Shown: positions 41,443 through 51,950 of the stretch, one piece after another | How the letters are laid out: each line of letters opens with the position of its first letter | Numbering within the stretch: the stretch's first letter is position 1 | Assembly: GCA_037479115.1 (NCBI GenBank) | Contig: JBBFLK010000013.1 | Location: 1 to 64,000 of the forward strand | Reading direction: 5' to 3' | Length of the DNA stretch: 64,000 nucleotides | From: Anaerohalosphaeraceae bacterium | GTDB taxonomy: Bacteria > Planctomycetota > Phycisphaerae > Sedimentisphaerales > Anaerohalosphaeraceae | Program-made: the position numbers and the translations under genes | The notes under the pieces: generated by a model | The model's input: only the letters and a program-made list of their open reading frames with translations | Databases searched by the model: none | What the model was told of the DNA's origin: nothing

Positions 41443-43455
41443 ATGACTTCCGATAAAAAACCGTCACTATACTGGATGCTTCCTGCGGTTGTTTTGCTGA
41501 TTGTTTTGGCCTTCGAACCCGTCCGTCACAATGATTTTATAGATTATGACGACTATGACTATATCGTAAAAAACCATCATATTCAGGGAGGACTAAATGC
41601 CCAGAGCATAGTATGGGCGTTCACTTCATTTTATATGTACAACTGGCACCCACTGACCTGGCTGAGCTATCTGCTGGACTTCGAACTATTCGGATTGAAT
41701 CCGGTTGGTTATCATCTTCATAATGTTCTTCTGCATTGCGCTGCAACGGCACTCCTTTTTGTCATTTTGAATAGACTGCTCAAATCTCCTTGGAAAAGTT
41801 TTTTCATCTCTGCAGCCTTTGGTATTCATCCTCTCCGCGTCGAATCTGTCGCATGGGTTTCCGAAAGAAAAGATGTACTCAGCCTGTTCTTTTTTATGCT
41901 GACTCTTCTGTCATACATATATTATATCCAAAATAAGACTTGGAAAAAATACACCCTTGTTCTTTTCTGCTTTGCACTCGGATTGATGGCAAAACCCATG
42001 CTGGTTACCATGCCTGTTTTGCTTCTCGTGCTGGACTGGTGGCCGTTAAGACGTCTTTCTGCCGAACCCTCCTCTCTGCCCGTCTCCAAGAAAAATCCGT
42101 TCTTTTTTCCTTTGTCTTTGCTTTTGGAAAAACTTCCTCTTTTTCTCATGAGCGGCGGCTCTTCGATTGTCACTTACCTTGCTCAGAAGGAAGGAGGCAG
42201 TGTGTGGGCAATCCCTCTCTCATCGCGTTTTCTGAATGCCCTGAACAGCTACCGGATGTACATCAGCAAAATTTTCTGCCCGATTGATCTGGCAGTACCT
42301 TATCCCTACCCGACTGATTTTCCGATATCGTCCATAGGTCTTTCAGCATTTACCCTTTTGTTTATAACCGTCTGGAGCTTTCGAAAAACCGCCAAATATC
42401 CTTTTTTGCTGGCAGGATGGCTTTGGTACCTCATCACCCTTATTCCCGTTATTGGGATAATCCAGGTCGGCATACAAGCCATGGCGGATCGATACACATA
42501 TCTTCCATCCATCGGCATTTTTCTGATGATCGTTTTCGGAGCCGATGAACTCACAAAAACATGGAAGCACCGCAAAGCGGTACTCGGACTTCTCGGCAGT
42601 ATCGTCGTATTGGGAATGCTTGCTGCCACAAGGAATCAGATTTCGTATTGGAAAGACAGTGTTGTTTTCTACAAACACACTCTGGCAGTCACAGAAAATA
42701 ATTACATAGCGGAGTCCAATCTCAGTCAGGTCCTGATGGAGCAAAACAGATTTTCAGAAGCGGAGGTTCATCTGACACGCGCCCTGCAACTGCGTTCGGA
42801 TTCTCCGCTTGATAACTCAAACATGGCGCTGCTTCTTCTCCTGCAGAACCAGCCTGAAAAAGCCATGACGTTTGTTCATCGTGCTCTAAGTACAAAGCAT
42901 AATATTGCAAAAGTTTACTACAATTGCGGCCTGATTTTTGAGCACTTTGAACAATTCGATATGGCCATGAATCTTTATAAACAAGCCGTCGAGTCCAAAT
43001 CTGATTATCATCCTGCTTTTAATCGAATGGGATGCATCCGAGAAAAACAACAAAGGTACGAGGAAGCGTACAACTTCTATTCGAAGAGTATTCAGAACAA
43101 TCCCAGATATGCGGAAGGGTACAAAAACCTTGCCTGGCTTTTGGCCGTCCATCCCGCTTTTGAGGACCGCGACCCGGCGGAAGCCGTTCGGTATGCCCAA
43201 AAAGCCTGCGAATTAACTCAATACAGCAAAGCCGAAATGCTGGATGTTCTGGCGGCGGCCTATGCAAACGCCCGCGACTTCGACAAAGCCGTTCAAACCG
43301 CCCAAAAGGCCGTTGAGCTGGCGAGAGCAGCCGGCCGAGAAAACCTCGCCGACGACATTATTCGCCGAAAAAATCTTTACGAAAACAAACTCCCCTTCCG
43401 AAAAACCCTGCCGACGGAAACCGTCGAGCCGCTTGCGGAACCGTCGTCTTTATGA
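41443..43455 (+). CDS. TMTC-like multi-spanning membrane protein with C-terminal TPR repeats
   Basis: The 670-residue product has roughly ten membrane segments in its first 400 residues, with [34 protein letters not shown] and [19 protein letters not shown]. These motifs are shared with TMTC/PMT-like O-glycosyltransferases. Residues about 425-640 are TPR repeats ([27 protein letters not shown] and similar). It may transfer a sugar from a lipid donor to exported proteins, but activity is inferred. GAGGG lies before the ATG. The 3' end overlaps the convergent recA by six bases. Confidence 0.88.
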   Translation: MTSDKKPSLYWMLPAVVLLIVLAFEPVRHNDFIDYDDYDYIVKNHHIQGGLNAQSIVWAFTSFYMYNWHPLTWLSYLLDFELFGLNPVGYHLHNVLLHCAATALLFVILNRLLKSPWKSFFISAAFGIHPLRVESVAWVSERKDVLSLFFFMLTLLSYIYYIQNKTWKKYTLVLFCFALGLMAKPMLVTMPVLLLVLDWWPLRRLSAEPSSLPVSKKNPFFFPLSLLLEKLPLFLMSGGSSIVTYLAQKEGGSVWAIPLSSRFLNALNSYRMYISKIFCPIDLAVPYPYPTDFPISSIGLSAFTLLFITVWSFRKTAKYPFLLAGWLWYLITLIPVIGIIQVGIQAMADRYTYLPSIGIFLMIVFGADELTKTWKHRKAVLGLLGSIVVLGMLAATRNQISYWKDSVVFYKHTLAVTENNYIAESNLSQVLMEQNRFSEAEVHLTRALQLRSDSPLDNSNMALLLLLQNQPEKAMTFVHRALSTKHNIAKVYYNCGLIFEHFEQFDMAMNLYKQAVESKSDYHPAFNRMGCIREKQQRYEEAYNFYSKSIQNNPRYAEGYKNLAWLLAVHPAFEDRDPAEAVRYAQKACELTQYSKAEMLDVLAAAYANARDFDKAVQTAQKAVELARAAGRENLADDIIRRKNLYENKLPFRKTLPTETVEPLAEPSSL

Positions 43456-44520
43456 GGGATTGGCTTGTTCGGCCATTCCTTTAACCTCCAGCACTTTGCC
43501 CTTTAATTCCTCCGCGAACTCCGGATTCTGCTCCAGATACAGCCGTGCATTGTCGCGGCCCTGCCCTACCTTCCTGTCCCCGTATAGATACCAGGCGCCG
43601 CTCTTGGTCAGCACCCCGCATTCGGCCGCCAAATCCAGCAAATCCCCCATCGCACAAATGCCCCGGTCAAACAGAATATCGAACTCCGCCGACTTGAAGG
43701 GAGCCGCCACCTTGTTTTTCACCACGCGAGCGCGTACCCGGTTTCCAATCGCCTCGCCTTTGGCATCCTTGAGCGTCTCCACCCGGCGAATATCCACGCG
43801 CACCGATGCATAAAACTTCAGGGCATTGCCGCCGGGCGTCGTCTCCGGGTTGCCGAACATCACCCCAATCTTCATCCGAATCTGGTTGATGAAAATCAGG
43901 CAGGTCTTGCTCTTGCTGATAGCACCGGTCAATTTCCGCAGGGCCTGGCTCATCAGCCGCGCCTGCAGACCCACATGGCTTTGCCCCATATCCCCCTGCA
44001 GTTCCGCCGCCGGCACCAGAGCCGCTACGGAATCAATCACGATAATATCGACCGCATTTGACTTTATCAGCATCTCCGCAATATCCAGCGCCTGCTCGCC
44101 GGTATCCGGCTGGCTGATGAGAAGCGAGGAAATATCCACGCCCAGCTTTTTGGCCCACGTCGGGTCGAGGGCATGCTCCGCATCAATAAACGCCGCCACT
44201 CCACCTGCCTTTTGGGCGTTGGCAATAGCATGAAGGGCCAGTGTGGTTTTTCCGGAGGATTCCGGTCCGAAAAACTCGATTACACGACCCCTCGGAATGC
44301 CGCCTCCGCCCAGCGCCAAATCCAGCGACAGCGCCCCGGTTGAAATGCCTTCAATCCGACGGGGGCTGCCGTCATCCATCTTCATAATGGAGCCCGCCCC
44401 GTACTGCTTTTCAATCTGAGCGATTGCCCGATCCAGTGCATCCGACTTTACAGTTGTTTTTTCGGGTGCTGCGGCGGTTTCTTTTTTCCCTGTCGTTTTT
44501 TTCTTTACTTCTTTGGCCAT
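43450..44520 (-). CDS. recA: RecA recombinase
   Basis: The 356-residue product has Walker [10 protein letters not shown] (85-93), [16 protein letters not shown], Walker [13 protein letters not shown], and the DNA-binding loop area [28 protein letters not shown]. It forms ATP-dependent filaments on single-stranded DNA, drives strand exchange and triggers SOS. A short Lys/Ala-rich N-terminal extension (residues 1-25) precedes the core. AGAGGA lies before the ATG. It is the last gene of a minus-strand set gltX-pfkB-thpR-recA, 25 bases after thpR. No SOS-box-like site was recognised just upstream. Confidence 0.98.
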   Translation of the reverse strand: MAKEVKKKTTGKKETAAAPEKTTVKSDALDRAIAQIEKQYGAGSIMKMDDGSPRRIEGISTGALSLDLALGGGGIPRGRVIEFFGPESSGKTTLALHAIANAQKAGGVAAFIDAEHALDPTWAKKLGVDISSLLISQPDTGEQALDIAEMLIKSNAVDIIVIDSVAALVPAAELQGDMGQSHVGLQARLMSQALRKLTGAISKSKTCLIFINQIRMKIGVMFGNPETTPGGNALKFYASVRVDIRRVETLKDAKGEAIGNRVRARVVKNKVAAPFKSAEFDILFDRGICAMGDLLDLAAECGVLTKSGAWYLYGDRKVGQGRDNARLYLEQNPEFAEELKGKVLEVKGMAEQANPS

Positions 44521-44545
44521 AGCATCATCCTCTTCTGCGTGTTTT

Positions 44546-45103
44546 TTATCCGTTTAAGTCATATTTTCCTGCAGGCGTATAAATCGGCCCTCCCGCCGAC
44601 AGCTGACTTTCGTAAACCACTACCTGGTCAATCCACACATCTCCGAAACTGGAAGACGGCTGTGTCCGAACAGCCCGCTCAACCAATCCCCCTGCCTTTG
44701 GGTCTTTGATGCGGGCCAGGGTTAAATGAGCACTGAACCCCTTTTCCTCCCGCGGCCAGCCGGCTTCTTCAAAGGTCTTTTCGATATCCGCCGCCAGGGC
44801 CGCCAATTTCTCCGACTCCAGTACGCCGACCCACAGCACACGAGGCGGCTTGCCGAACGTGCCGATTCCCTGTACCCGTATCTCAAACGGGGAATGCCGC
44901 CGGGCGGCTTCCTGGGTCAGCCGACAGACCTGCGGAACATCCCGATCCGGCACCTCGCCCAAAAACTTCAGGGTCAGATGAATCAGGTCCGGATTCACCC
45001 ATTTTACACTCGGTCCCGAAAGGGTCTGCCGCAGCTGCTTCTGCACAGAAGCCAGCTGTCCGCGAACCTGCTCATCCACATCTACCGCAATAAAAAGCCG
45101 CAT
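44546..45103 (-). CDS. thpR: RNA 2',3'-cyclic phosphodiesterase (2H family)
   Basis: The 185-residue product begins MRLFIAVDV and has the two H-x-T/S-x motifs of the 2H phosphoesterases: HLTLKFLG and HLTLARIK. ThpR (LigT) opens 2',3'-cyclic phosphates of RNA, and the RNA-ligase activity reported for it is reversible. AGGA lies before the ATG. The gene is between a sugar kinase and recA in one direction with short gaps, which fits an operon. Confidence 0.93.
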   Translation of the reverse strand: MRLFIAVDVDEQVRGQLASVQKQLRQTLSGPSVKWVNPDLIHLTLKFLGEVPDRDVPQVCRLTQEAARRHSPFEIRVQGIGTFGKPPRVLWVGVLESEKLAALAADIEKTFEEAGWPREEKGFSAHLTLARIKDPKAGGLVERAVRTQPSSSFGDVWIDQVVVYESQLSAGGPIYTPAGKYDLNG

Positions 45104-45130
45104 AGCGAGTCCTGTCGGGGCAGGAGGAAT

Positions 45131-46036
45131 CTAAAACTGCGTCACCTTCCGCATAAAATCGAACCGCTCGTCTATCATTTCCCGCGTCGCCGAACGAATC
45201 CCGTAAATTGAAAAATCCCCGATGGTGAAAGACGCCACCACCGTGCCATAGACAATTGCGTTGCGAAGCGAGATGACATCGACCCGGTCCGACTGGGCCA
45301 GGTAGCCCATCATCCCGCCGGCAAAGGAGTCTCCCGCTCCGGTGGGGTCAATCACTACCGGCGTCGGATAAGCCGGCAGAATGAAACAATCCCCGTCGCG
45401 TGTGTACATCATTGAGCCGTGTTCGCCCTTCTTAATCACCACAAATCGGGGGCCCATTTCGAGGATTCGCTTGGCCGCCGTAATCAGATTCTGCTGGCCC
45501 GTCAAAAGACGTGCTTCCCCATCGTTGAGAATCAGCATATCAATCCGGTCCAGCAGCTCTTTCAAATCATCATTGGCCGTGACAATCCAGTGATTCATCG
45601 TATCCGCCGCCACAAACGCCGGACTGCCCAATTGGCTGAGCAGTTCCATCTGAAGGGCCGGCGCCGTATTGGCCAAAAAGACATACTCACAATCCAGATA
45701 GCTGTCCGGAATCCGCGGCGGGGCTTCGGCCAGCACATTCAGCTCCACCGACTCCGTACGGGCCTCATTCATATCACCCTGATAGGAACCGCACCAGCGG
45801 AACGTCTTGCTGCCTTTGCGGATTTCCAGCCCCGTCAAATCCACCCGACGTCCCTGGAAGATTTCCTTCAAATCAAACGGAAAGTCCTCGCCGACTACAC
45901 CGAGGAACTTGACATCCGTAAAAATCCCTGCCCCCATCGCAAAATGGACCGCCGAGCCGCCGATACAGTCTTCATTGTATCCGAACGGCGTCCGTACCGT
46001 ATCAATTCCAACCGAACCGGTCACCAGCAATGACAT
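45131..46036 (-). CDS. PfkB-family carbohydrate/nucleoside kinase
   Basis: The 301-residue product has the N-terminal glycine motif IGGSAVHFAMGAG and the C-terminal anion-hole motif DPTGAGDSFAGGMMGYL with the catalytic Asp. Ribokinase, fructokinase and adenosine kinase share this fold, and the exact substrate is not certain. VADTMNHWI and ILNDGEARLLTG resemble the adenosine-kinase-like subgroup found in many bacteria. AAAGGG lies upstream of the ATG. It sits 14 bases downstream of gltX. Confidence 0.9.
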   Translation of the reverse strand: MSLLVTGSVGIDTVRTPFGYNEDCIGGSAVHFAMGAGIFTDVKFLGVVGEDFPFDLKEIFQGRRVDLTGLEIRKGSKTFRWCGSYQGDMNEARTESVELNVLAEAPPRIPDSYLDCEYVFLANTAPALQMELLSQLGSPAFVAADTMNHWIVTANDDLKELLDRIDMLILNDGEARLLTGQQNLITAAKRILEMGPRFVVIKKGEHGSMMYTRDGDCFILPAYPTPVVIDPTGAGDSFAGGMMGYLAQSDRVDVISLRNAIVYGTVVASFTIGDFSIYGIRSATREMIDERFDFMRKVTQF

Positions 46037-46050
46037 TGCATTCCCTTTCT

Positions 46051-47676
46051 TTACGCATGGCCGAAAAGATGAATCGCTCGTTCAATTCGTTTCAACGTCC
46101 TCTCCAGCCCCAGAAGTTTGACGGCATCAAAAATAGGCGGACTTATGGTTGTTCCCGTAATGGCCACCCGAAGCGGCTGAGCAACCTTGCCCAGACCGGC
46201 CTGTTTTTCCTCCGCCAGATTCCGCAGCATCACTTCCAGCGATTCGGCCGTAAACTCTTTCAGTTCCCGGAGCCGCTGAGCAATCGTTTTCAGAATATCG
46301 GCCGTCCCTTCTTTCTGCAACACCTTTTTGACCGCTTCAGGGTCATAAGCAACCGCCTCATCCGGGATAAAAGCAAAGCGGCATTTCTCCTCAATCTGAG
46401 CCAGTGTCCGGGCCCCTTCATTAATCCGAATCAGATGCTCCAGGATCGCATCATCCGCCGCTGCAACGGGCGAACCGGTCGCCTCCAGAAAGACCCGAAA
46501 ATGACGCACCAGCGTCTTCAGCGGCACCCGTTTGATGTGCTCCGTATTAAAGGCCAGCAGTTTCTTGCGGTCGAACAGACTGTTGGACTTGTTCAGGCGG
46601 CTCAGGTCAAAGGCCTCAATCAATTCCTGCCGGTCCATAATCTCCTGCCGGCCGGCTGGACTCCACCCGAGCAGGGCCAGGAAATTGACCATCGTTTCCG
46701 GCAGATAGCCGCTCTTGAGAAAATCCACCACGTTAATTTCCGGCAGGTGCACCCCCAGAAACGCCGCCATCGCATCGATGGCCGGCATATCCGGCATTTT
46801 CTCCCCTGCCAAGAACGAATCCAGCTCCTGTCGGCTTAGACCGGCGGCCTTGGCCAATGCGTCCAAATCGACCTCTTTTTTCTCCTGAATCGCTTTCCGG
46901 AGTGCTTCGGGCCTTTCCCGCTTGGACAGTTTGCCCCCGCTTTCACTGACGGTAACGGACATATGCAGGTATGCCGGTGTTCGAAAGCCCAGTGCCCGCT
47001 GCAGCAGAAGATGATTCGGGGTATTCATCAGGTGCTCCTGCCCGCGAATGACATGCGTGACCCCCATCAATTCATCATCCACCACTACCGCCAGATGATA
47101 GGTCGGGAAACCATCCGATTTTAAGATGACAAAATCCCCGATTTCCGCCGGATTGAACACCACATCCCCCCGAAGCAAATCCCGGACCACAATCGGCTCC
47201 GTCTCCGTCACCGCAAGCCGCACCGTAACGGGACGTCCCTGGGCACGTGCTTTTTGGGCTTCTTCCGGTTCCGGAAAAAGCGCCGGCCGCGGGTACAAAA
47301 AGACCTGCTTTTTGGCCTCGGCCTCTCGACGAAGCCGTTCAATCTCCTCCGGCGTATCAAAACAGTAGTAGGCCTTCTTTTCTTCTATCAGCTTTCGGAC
47401 GTAATGCTGATAAATCTCCAGGCGCTGCGACTGAAAATACGGTCCGTTCGGCCCCCCGACTTCCGGGCCTTCATCCCAGTCAATTCCCAGCCAGCGCAAA
47501 TCCGCCAAAACCTGCTGGGTCGCAGTGGGTGTATTGCGCTTCAGGTCGGTATCCTCGATGCGCAGCAGAAATTTGCCGCCGCTTTTTCGGGCCAAAAGCC
47601 AGTTAAACAGCGCCGTTCGAGCTCCGCCGATATGCAGATACCCCGTCGGCGAGGGAGCAAACCGTGTTACAATCAT
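46051..47676 (-). CDS. gltX: Glutamyl-tRNA synthetase with a helix-turn-helix-like insertion after KLSKR
   Basis: The 541-residue product has class I motifs HIGGART (16-22) and KLSKR (249-253), and EDTD in the catalytic domain. It charges tRNA-Glu in the cytoplasm. Between KLSKR and the usual GYLPE segment there are about 62 extra residues (254-315). These include LDALAKAAGLSRQELDSFL, which reads like a Cro/XRE-type helix-turn-helix. The typical bacterial enzyme is about 470-490 residues, so the insertion accounts for the excess. AGAGG lies before the ATG. A separate glnS is divergent from it. Confidence 0.96.
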   Translation of the reverse strand: MIVTRFAPSPTGYLHIGGARTALFNWLLARKSGGKFLLRIEDTDLKRNTPTATQQVLADLRWLGIDWDEGPEVGGPNGPYFQSQRLEIYQHYVRKLIEEKKAYYCFDTPEEIERLRREAEAKKQVFLYPRPALFPEPEEAQKARAQGRPVTVRLAVTETEPIVVRDLLRGDVVFNPAEIGDFVILKSDGFPTYHLAVVVDDELMGVTHVIRGQEHLMNTPNHLLLQRALGFRTPAYLHMSVTVSESGGKLSKRERPEALRKAIQEKKEVDLDALAKAAGLSRQELDSFLAGEKMPDMPAIDAMAAFLGVHLPEINVVDFLKSGYLPETMVNFLALLGWSPAGRQEIMDRQELIEAFDLSRLNKSNSLFDRKKLLAFNTEHIKRVPLKTLVRHFRVFLEATGSPVAAADDAILEHLIRINEGARTLAQIEEKCRFAFIPDEAVAYDPEAVKKVLQKEGTADILKTIAQRLRELKEFTAESLEVMLRNLAEEKQAGLGKVAQPLRVAITGTTISPPIFDAVKLLGLERTLKRIERAIHLFGHA

Positions 47677-47889
47677 AAAAACCTCTCATAAGTTTCGGAA
47701 AACCCGACAAGATAGGTCAATCTCTCTGCAAAGTCAAGAAGTCTCTGTTCAGCAATGAAAACACTTGATGCTGAAGCCAATTTCTGAAACTTTTTATTGA
47801 AAATGCCGAAAGATAGTTTAGTTTATCCTTCTATTAGTCAAAGTAATAAATAAGAAGGCCAATAACAGGACACAATAAGTCGCAAAACT

Positions 47890-49599
47890 ATGAGCCCAAA
47901 CGAATCCAACAATAATAATCAGCCGCAACGGATGGACTTTATCCGGCAAATCATTGCGGAGGACTGTGAAAAAGGAACCTGGGGCGGTCGGGTACACACC
48001 CGTTTTCCCCCGGAACCAAACGGCTATCTCCATATCGGACACGCCAAAAGCATTTGCCTGAACTTCGGCATCGCTCAGGAATTCGGCGGCAAATGCAACC
48101 TGCGTTTCGACGACACCAATCCCTCCAAAGAAGACCAGGAATATGTGGATGCCATCATTGAGGATGTCCGCTGGCTGGGCTGGGATTGGGAAGACCGGCT
48201 CTATTTTGCCTCCGACTATTTCCAGCAGATGTACGACTGGGCGGTCGAGTTAATCAAAAAAGGCAAGGCCTATGTCTGCGACCTGTCGGCCGAAGAAACC
48301 CGTCAGTATCGCGGCACCCTCACCGAGCCGGGCAGAAACAGCCCGTACCGGGACCGTTCCGTTGAGGAAAATCTGGACCTCTTTGAACGAATGAAAAACG
48401 GTGAGTTTCCGGATGGGTCCCGGACTCTGAAGGCCAAAATCGACATGTCTCATCCAAATCTGAACATGCGGGACCCTGTGATGTACCGGATTCTTCATGC
48501 CACGCATCATCGAACCGGCGACAAATGGTGCATCTACCCGATGTATGACTGGGCCCACGGCCTGGAGGACTCTATCGAAGGCATCACCCACTCGATCTGT
48601 ACGCTTGAGTTTGAAAACCACCGTCCGCTGTACGACTGGTTCCTCGACCAGCTGGGGATTTATCATCCCCGCCAGATTGAGTTTGCCCGCCTGAACCTCA
48701 CGTATACCGTGATGAGCAAACGCAAACTCCTGCGTCTGGTCAAAGAAAACTTTGTCCGCGGCTGGGATGACCCGCGGATGCCGACCCTGCGCGGCCTTCG
48801 TCGGCGCGGCTATTCGCCCGAAGCCATCCGCAATTTCTGTAAGGTCATCGGCGTCAACAAGTTCAACAGCACCGTTGATTATGCCCTTCTCGAACATTGT
48901 CTTCGCGAAGACCTCAATAAAACCTCGCCGCGCGTCATGGCCGTCCTGAATCCCCTCAAGGTCGTTCTGACCAACTATCCGGACGGACAGACCGAACTGC
49001 TCGAGGCAATTAACAATCCCGAAGACCTGTCGGCAGGAACGCGGCAGGTTCCCTTCTCCAAAGTCCTATACATCGAGCGGGATGACTTTATGGAAAACCC
49101 GCCCAAGAAGTTTTACCGTCTGGCCCCCGGCCGTGAAGTGCGGCTCCGCTACGGCTACTTAATCAAATGCCAAGAGGTCATTAAAGACGGTGCCGGAAAT
49201 ATCGTTGAGCTCCGCTGCACTTATGACCCGGCCACCCGCGGCGGCGAAGCCCCCGACGGCCGGAAGGTCAAGGCCACTATCCACTGGGTCAGCGCCGCCC
49301 ACGCCCTCGACGCAGAGGTGCGGCTCTATGAGCATCTCTTTACCAAAGAAGACCCGGAAGATGTCCCCGAAGGGCAGGATTTCACGGTCAATATCAACCC
49401 GGATTCTCTGAAAATCCTGACCGGCTGCAAGGTCGAGCCGTCTTTGAAAACCACCAAGCCGTTTGACCGCTGGCAGTTCGAACGGCTGGGCTATTTCTGC
49501 ACAGACCCCGACACCCGAGACGGACATCTGGTCTTCAACCGAACCGTCACGCTGAAAGATACGTGGAGCAAAATCCAGCAAAAAGGCGACACGGAATGA
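47890..49599 (+). CDS. glnS: Glutaminyl-tRNA synthetase
   Basis: The 569-residue product has [23 protein letters not shown] (class I HIGH motif), [10 protein letters not shown] and the [11 protein letters not shown] (KMSKS-like) motif. The C-terminal beta-barrel anticodon domain ends with [13 protein letters not shown]. The length is close to E. coli GlnRS (554). Its presence means Gln-tRNA can be made directly rather than only through GatCAB. The ATG begins [18 protein letters not shown]; an ATG 14 codons later is also possible. The photolyase gene starts one base after the stop. Confidence 0.97.
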   Translation: MSPNESNNNNQPQRMDFIRQIIAEDCEKGTWGGRVHTRFPPEPNGYLHIGHAKSICLNFGIAQEFGGKCNLRFDDTNPSKEDQEYVDAIIEDVRWLGWDWEDRLYFASDYFQQMYDWAVELIKKGKAYVCDLSAEETRQYRGTLTEPGRNSPYRDRSVEENLDLFERMKNGEFPDGSRTLKAKIDMSHPNLNMRDPVMYRILHATHHRTGDKWCIYPMYDWAHGLEDSIEGITHSICTLEFENHRPLYDWFLDQLGIYHPRQIEFARLNLTYTVMSKRKLLRLVKENFVRGWDDPRMPTLRGLRRRGYSPEAIRNFCKVIGVNKFNSTVDYALLEHCLREDLNKTSPRVMAVLNPLKVVLTNYPDGQTELLEAINNPEDLSAGTRQVPFSKVLYIERDDFMENPPKKFYRLAPGREVRLRYGYLIKCQEVIKDGAGNIVELRCTYDPATRGGEAPDGRKVKATIHWVSAAHALDAEVRLYEHLFTKEDPEDVPEGQDFTVNINPDSLKILTGCKVEPSLKTTKPFDRWQFERLGYFCTDPDTRDGHLVFNRTVTLKDTWSKIQQKGDTE

Positions 49600-49600
49600 C

Positions 49601-50962
49601 ATGATTCAGCCGGAGCGGATTCGAACCCTGAACCGCCGCCAAGCCCAGAACAGGGGATACGTTCTGTATTGGATGCAAAGCGCCCAGCGGGCCGTCTGTA
49701 ATCATGCCCTCGAATACGCCGTCCGCTGCGCCAATGAACGGCAAAAACCGCTTTTGGCGGCCTTTGGGCTGACGTCTGCCTTTCCGAATGCCAACCTGCG
49801 TCATTATGTTTTTCTGCTCGAAGGCCTTCAGGAAACCCAGGCCGAGCTGGCGCGCCGAGGCATTCAGCTGGCCGTTCAAATCGGCAATCCCGCGGATGTC
49901 ATTTCCACCCTTGCCACCCGAGCGGATTTGGTCATTACAGATGAAGGATACCTGCGCATTCAGTGTCAATGGCGAAGTGCCGTTGCGGAAAAAATCGACT
50001 GCCCCTTGTATGAAGTTACAGCCAATCTGGTGGTTCCGGTGGAGACCGCCTCTGAGAAAGAAAATTACTCCGCCGGAACGCTGCGTCCCCGCATTCATCG
50101 TCAACTGGAACGATTTCTTGTTCCGCTGCAGGAGACCCGACCGCATCGGTCATCGCTTTCGCTGCGGGTAAAAAGCATCCAAATCGACAATCCTCTTAAG
50201 CTGGCTCGCTCGCTGGGCATCGACAGTTCCGTTCCGCCTTCTCCTTTCTTCCGAGGCGGCTATCAGCAGGCCCGACAGCATCTACTTGACTTCCTTCAAA
50301 ACAAGCTGGCTGACTATGACAAAGCCCGAAACAATCCCGTCCTCGACGGCCAGTCCAACATGAGCCCCTATCTGCATTTCGGCCAGATTTCTCCGCTGGA
50401 AATTGCCCTGGCCGCTCGCGAAGCAGACGAAAAAGCCGCTGCGTCCTTTCTCGAAGAACTCATCGTTCGGCGGGAATTGAGTCATAATTTCGTTTTCTAC
50501 AATCCGAACTATGATCAATTCGAAGCCCTGCCTCACTGGGCCCAGCGAACCCTGCAGTATCATTCTCGTGACAAACGCCCGGTGCTCTACACTCTCGAAC
50601 AGATGGAGACGGCCTCCACAGCCGACCCATACTGGAATGCCGCTCAGATGGAAATGGTCCTGACCGGAAAAATGCATGGATACATGCGGATGTACTGGGG
50701 CAAGAAGGTGCTCGAATGGACCCGCCGTCCCGAAGAAGCCCTTGAAATGCTCATCGCCCTCAATGACAAATACGAACTGGACGGCCGAGACCCCAACGGA
50801 TACGCCGGGATTGCCTGGTGTCTGGGCAAACACGATCGCCCCTGGAAGGAACGGCCCGTCTTCGGACAGGTCCGTTATATGAATGCCGCAGGGCTCCGGC
50901 GCAAATTCAAGGCCGACCTGTACGTGCAGAAAATCCGGCGTCTGCAGGAAGAGCTGAAATAG
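49601..50962 (+). CDS. Class II deoxyribodipyrimidine photolyase
   Basis: The 453-residue product begins with RIRTLNRRQAQNRGYVLYWMQSAQRAVCNHALEYA, the class II CPD photolyase N-terminus. It has the FAD-binding region NMSPYLHFGQISPLEIAL, ELIVRRELSHNFVFYN, and the C-terminal block MHGYMRMYWGKKVLEWT and DPNGYAGIAWCLGKHDRPW. It splits cyclobutane pyrimidine dimers with light. The start directly abuts glnS (ATG one base after the stop), so it is probably cotranslated. Length agrees with the family. Confidence 0.95.
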   Translation: MIQPERIRTLNRRQAQNRGYVLYWMQSAQRAVCNHALEYAVRCANERQKPLLAAFGLTSAFPNANLRHYVFLLEGLQETQAELARRGIQLAVQIGNPADVISTLATRADLVITDEGYLRIQCQWRSAVAEKIDCPLYEVTANLVVPVETASEKENYSAGTLRPRIHRQLERFLVPLQETRPHRSSLSLRVKSIQIDNPLKLARSLGIDSSVPPSPFFRGGYQQARQHLLDFLQNKLADYDKARNNPVLDGQSNMSPYLHFGQISPLEIALAAREADEKAAASFLEELIVRRELSHNFVFYNPNYDQFEALPHWAQRTLQYHSRDKRPVLYTLEQMETASTADPYWNAAQMEMVLTGKMHGYMRMYWGKKVLEWTRRPEEALEMLIALNDKYELDGRDPNGYAGIAWCLGKHDRPWKERPVFGQVRYMNAAGLRRKFKADLYVQKIRRLQEELK

Positions 50963-50981
50963 CCCGCGGCGTTTCGGCGGA

Positions 50982-51674
50982 TTACTTGATGTCCCATTTT
51001 GAAGAATGCTGGATGAACTTGTGCTGAATAAACATCCCAATCAGCGTCGGTACAATAATTACCGTCGGCAGAAACCACGGATGCAGGTAAATCAAATCCT
51101 CAATATATCGAGTGGGTTGCGGCTGATTGATTTCATATTCATGCAGAAGGGCTAAAACGCCCACCATTGTAATCAAGCTGCCCCCCAGACTGGTAAAGAG
51201 CATCACCGAGGCTTTCAGCAGGATAAAAGAAATCATCCCACCGGCCACAATCCCGATAATCGCCCCCGCCCAGATATACTGCTCCGGAAGTCGGCAGGCA
51301 TACCATATCCCGCTTGTGATAATTCCTCCCGCTGCGGCCCCCAGGAAACTGACACACCATTTCATCAGCGGAACAGCCAAAAATGCAAAAACAGCCGTTC
51401 CTGCCAGTCCGCCGACTACGACATTGCCGAACCGTTCCCCCGCCATAATTCCCAAAAACATTCCCAGCAGTCCGAAAGAGATGACAACCAACACCCGAAA
51501 GATGCGCCATCCGTAAAGCAGATAGACAACTCCAAATGAAATCGCCAGAACGGCCTGAAACCAGGTCAGTGCCGTGATTTGCTCCCAGAGAAAATCCACC
51601 GTTTGGCGAACCAAACTCACATCCGCACTCGCCGACCGATGCACCTGTGCGGCAAGAAGCAGCCAGTTATCCAT
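50982..51674 (-). CDS. Multi-spanning membrane protein of DUF4203/TMEM198-like type
   Basis: The 230-residue product has about seven hydrophobic segments (FQAVLAISFGVVYLLYGWRIF, VLVVISFGLLGMFLGIMAG, VVVGGLAGTAVFAFLAVPL, AGAIIGIVAGGMISFILL and others). GWRIFRVLVVISFGLLGMFLG resembles DUF4203 proteins, whose function is unknown. ATG at 51674 has GGAGA eight bases upstream. An in-frame TTG 15 bases earlier is less likely. It converges on the photolyase gene with 19 bases between. Confidence 0.75.
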   Translation of the reverse strand: MDNWLLLAAQVHRSASADVSLVRQTVDFLWEQITALTWFQAVLAISFGVVYLLYGWRIFRVLVVISFGLLGMFLGIMAGERFGNVVVGGLAGTAVFAFLAVPLMKWCVSFLGAAAGGIITSGIWYACRLPEQYIWAGAIIGIVAGGMISFILLKASVMLFTSLGGSLITMVGVLALLHEYEINQPQPTRYIEDLIYLHPWFLPTVIIVPTLIGMFIQHKFIQHSSKWDIK

Positions 51675-51825
51675 TTTTCTTCTCCACAACCATATTTCTC
51701 TATTTTAACAGATAATCCCCCTCTTACAATGCGAATATCGGTAATCTCTTCGAAAATCCCTTAAAAAAAGAGGACAAGACGTGTCAAATATGATGGGGAA
51801 GACAAGAACAAGAAAAGAAAGAGAA

Positions 51826-51910
51826 TGCGGATGAGAGGAGTCGAACCTCCACGAGCGCAATGCCCACAGGCACCTGAAGCCTGCGCGTCTGCCAATTCCG
51901 CCACATCCGC
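51826..51910 (-). tRNA. tRNA-Leu (anticodon CAG)
   Basis: Read on the minus strand, a GCGGATG acceptor strand (51910-51904) pairs with CATCCGC. The D arm has GCG/CGC, the anticodon stem CAGGC/GCCTG holds the loop TTCAGGT (anticodon CAG), a long class II variable arm follows, and the T arm is GGAGG TTCGACT CCTCT. The base at 51826 is the discriminator A. CCA is not encoded. It has a good promoter just upstream. Confidence 0.95.
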
Positions 51911-51921
51911 AACAATCGCAA

Positions 51922-51950
51922 AATATAGTCTATGCTTTTTAATCCGTCAA
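51922..51950 (-). promoter_or_regulatory. Promoter of tRNA-Leu
   Basis: On the minus strand TTGACG (51950-51945) and TATATT (51927-51922) are exactly 17 bases apart, each matching five of six sigma70 positions. The start of transcription would lie a few bases before the tRNA 5' end at 51910. Confidence 0.6.

Noticed and set aside
51755-51775. Terminator after the tRNA-Leu gene
   Set aside because: A T-run is present on the minus strand, but no preceding GC-rich hairpin was found.
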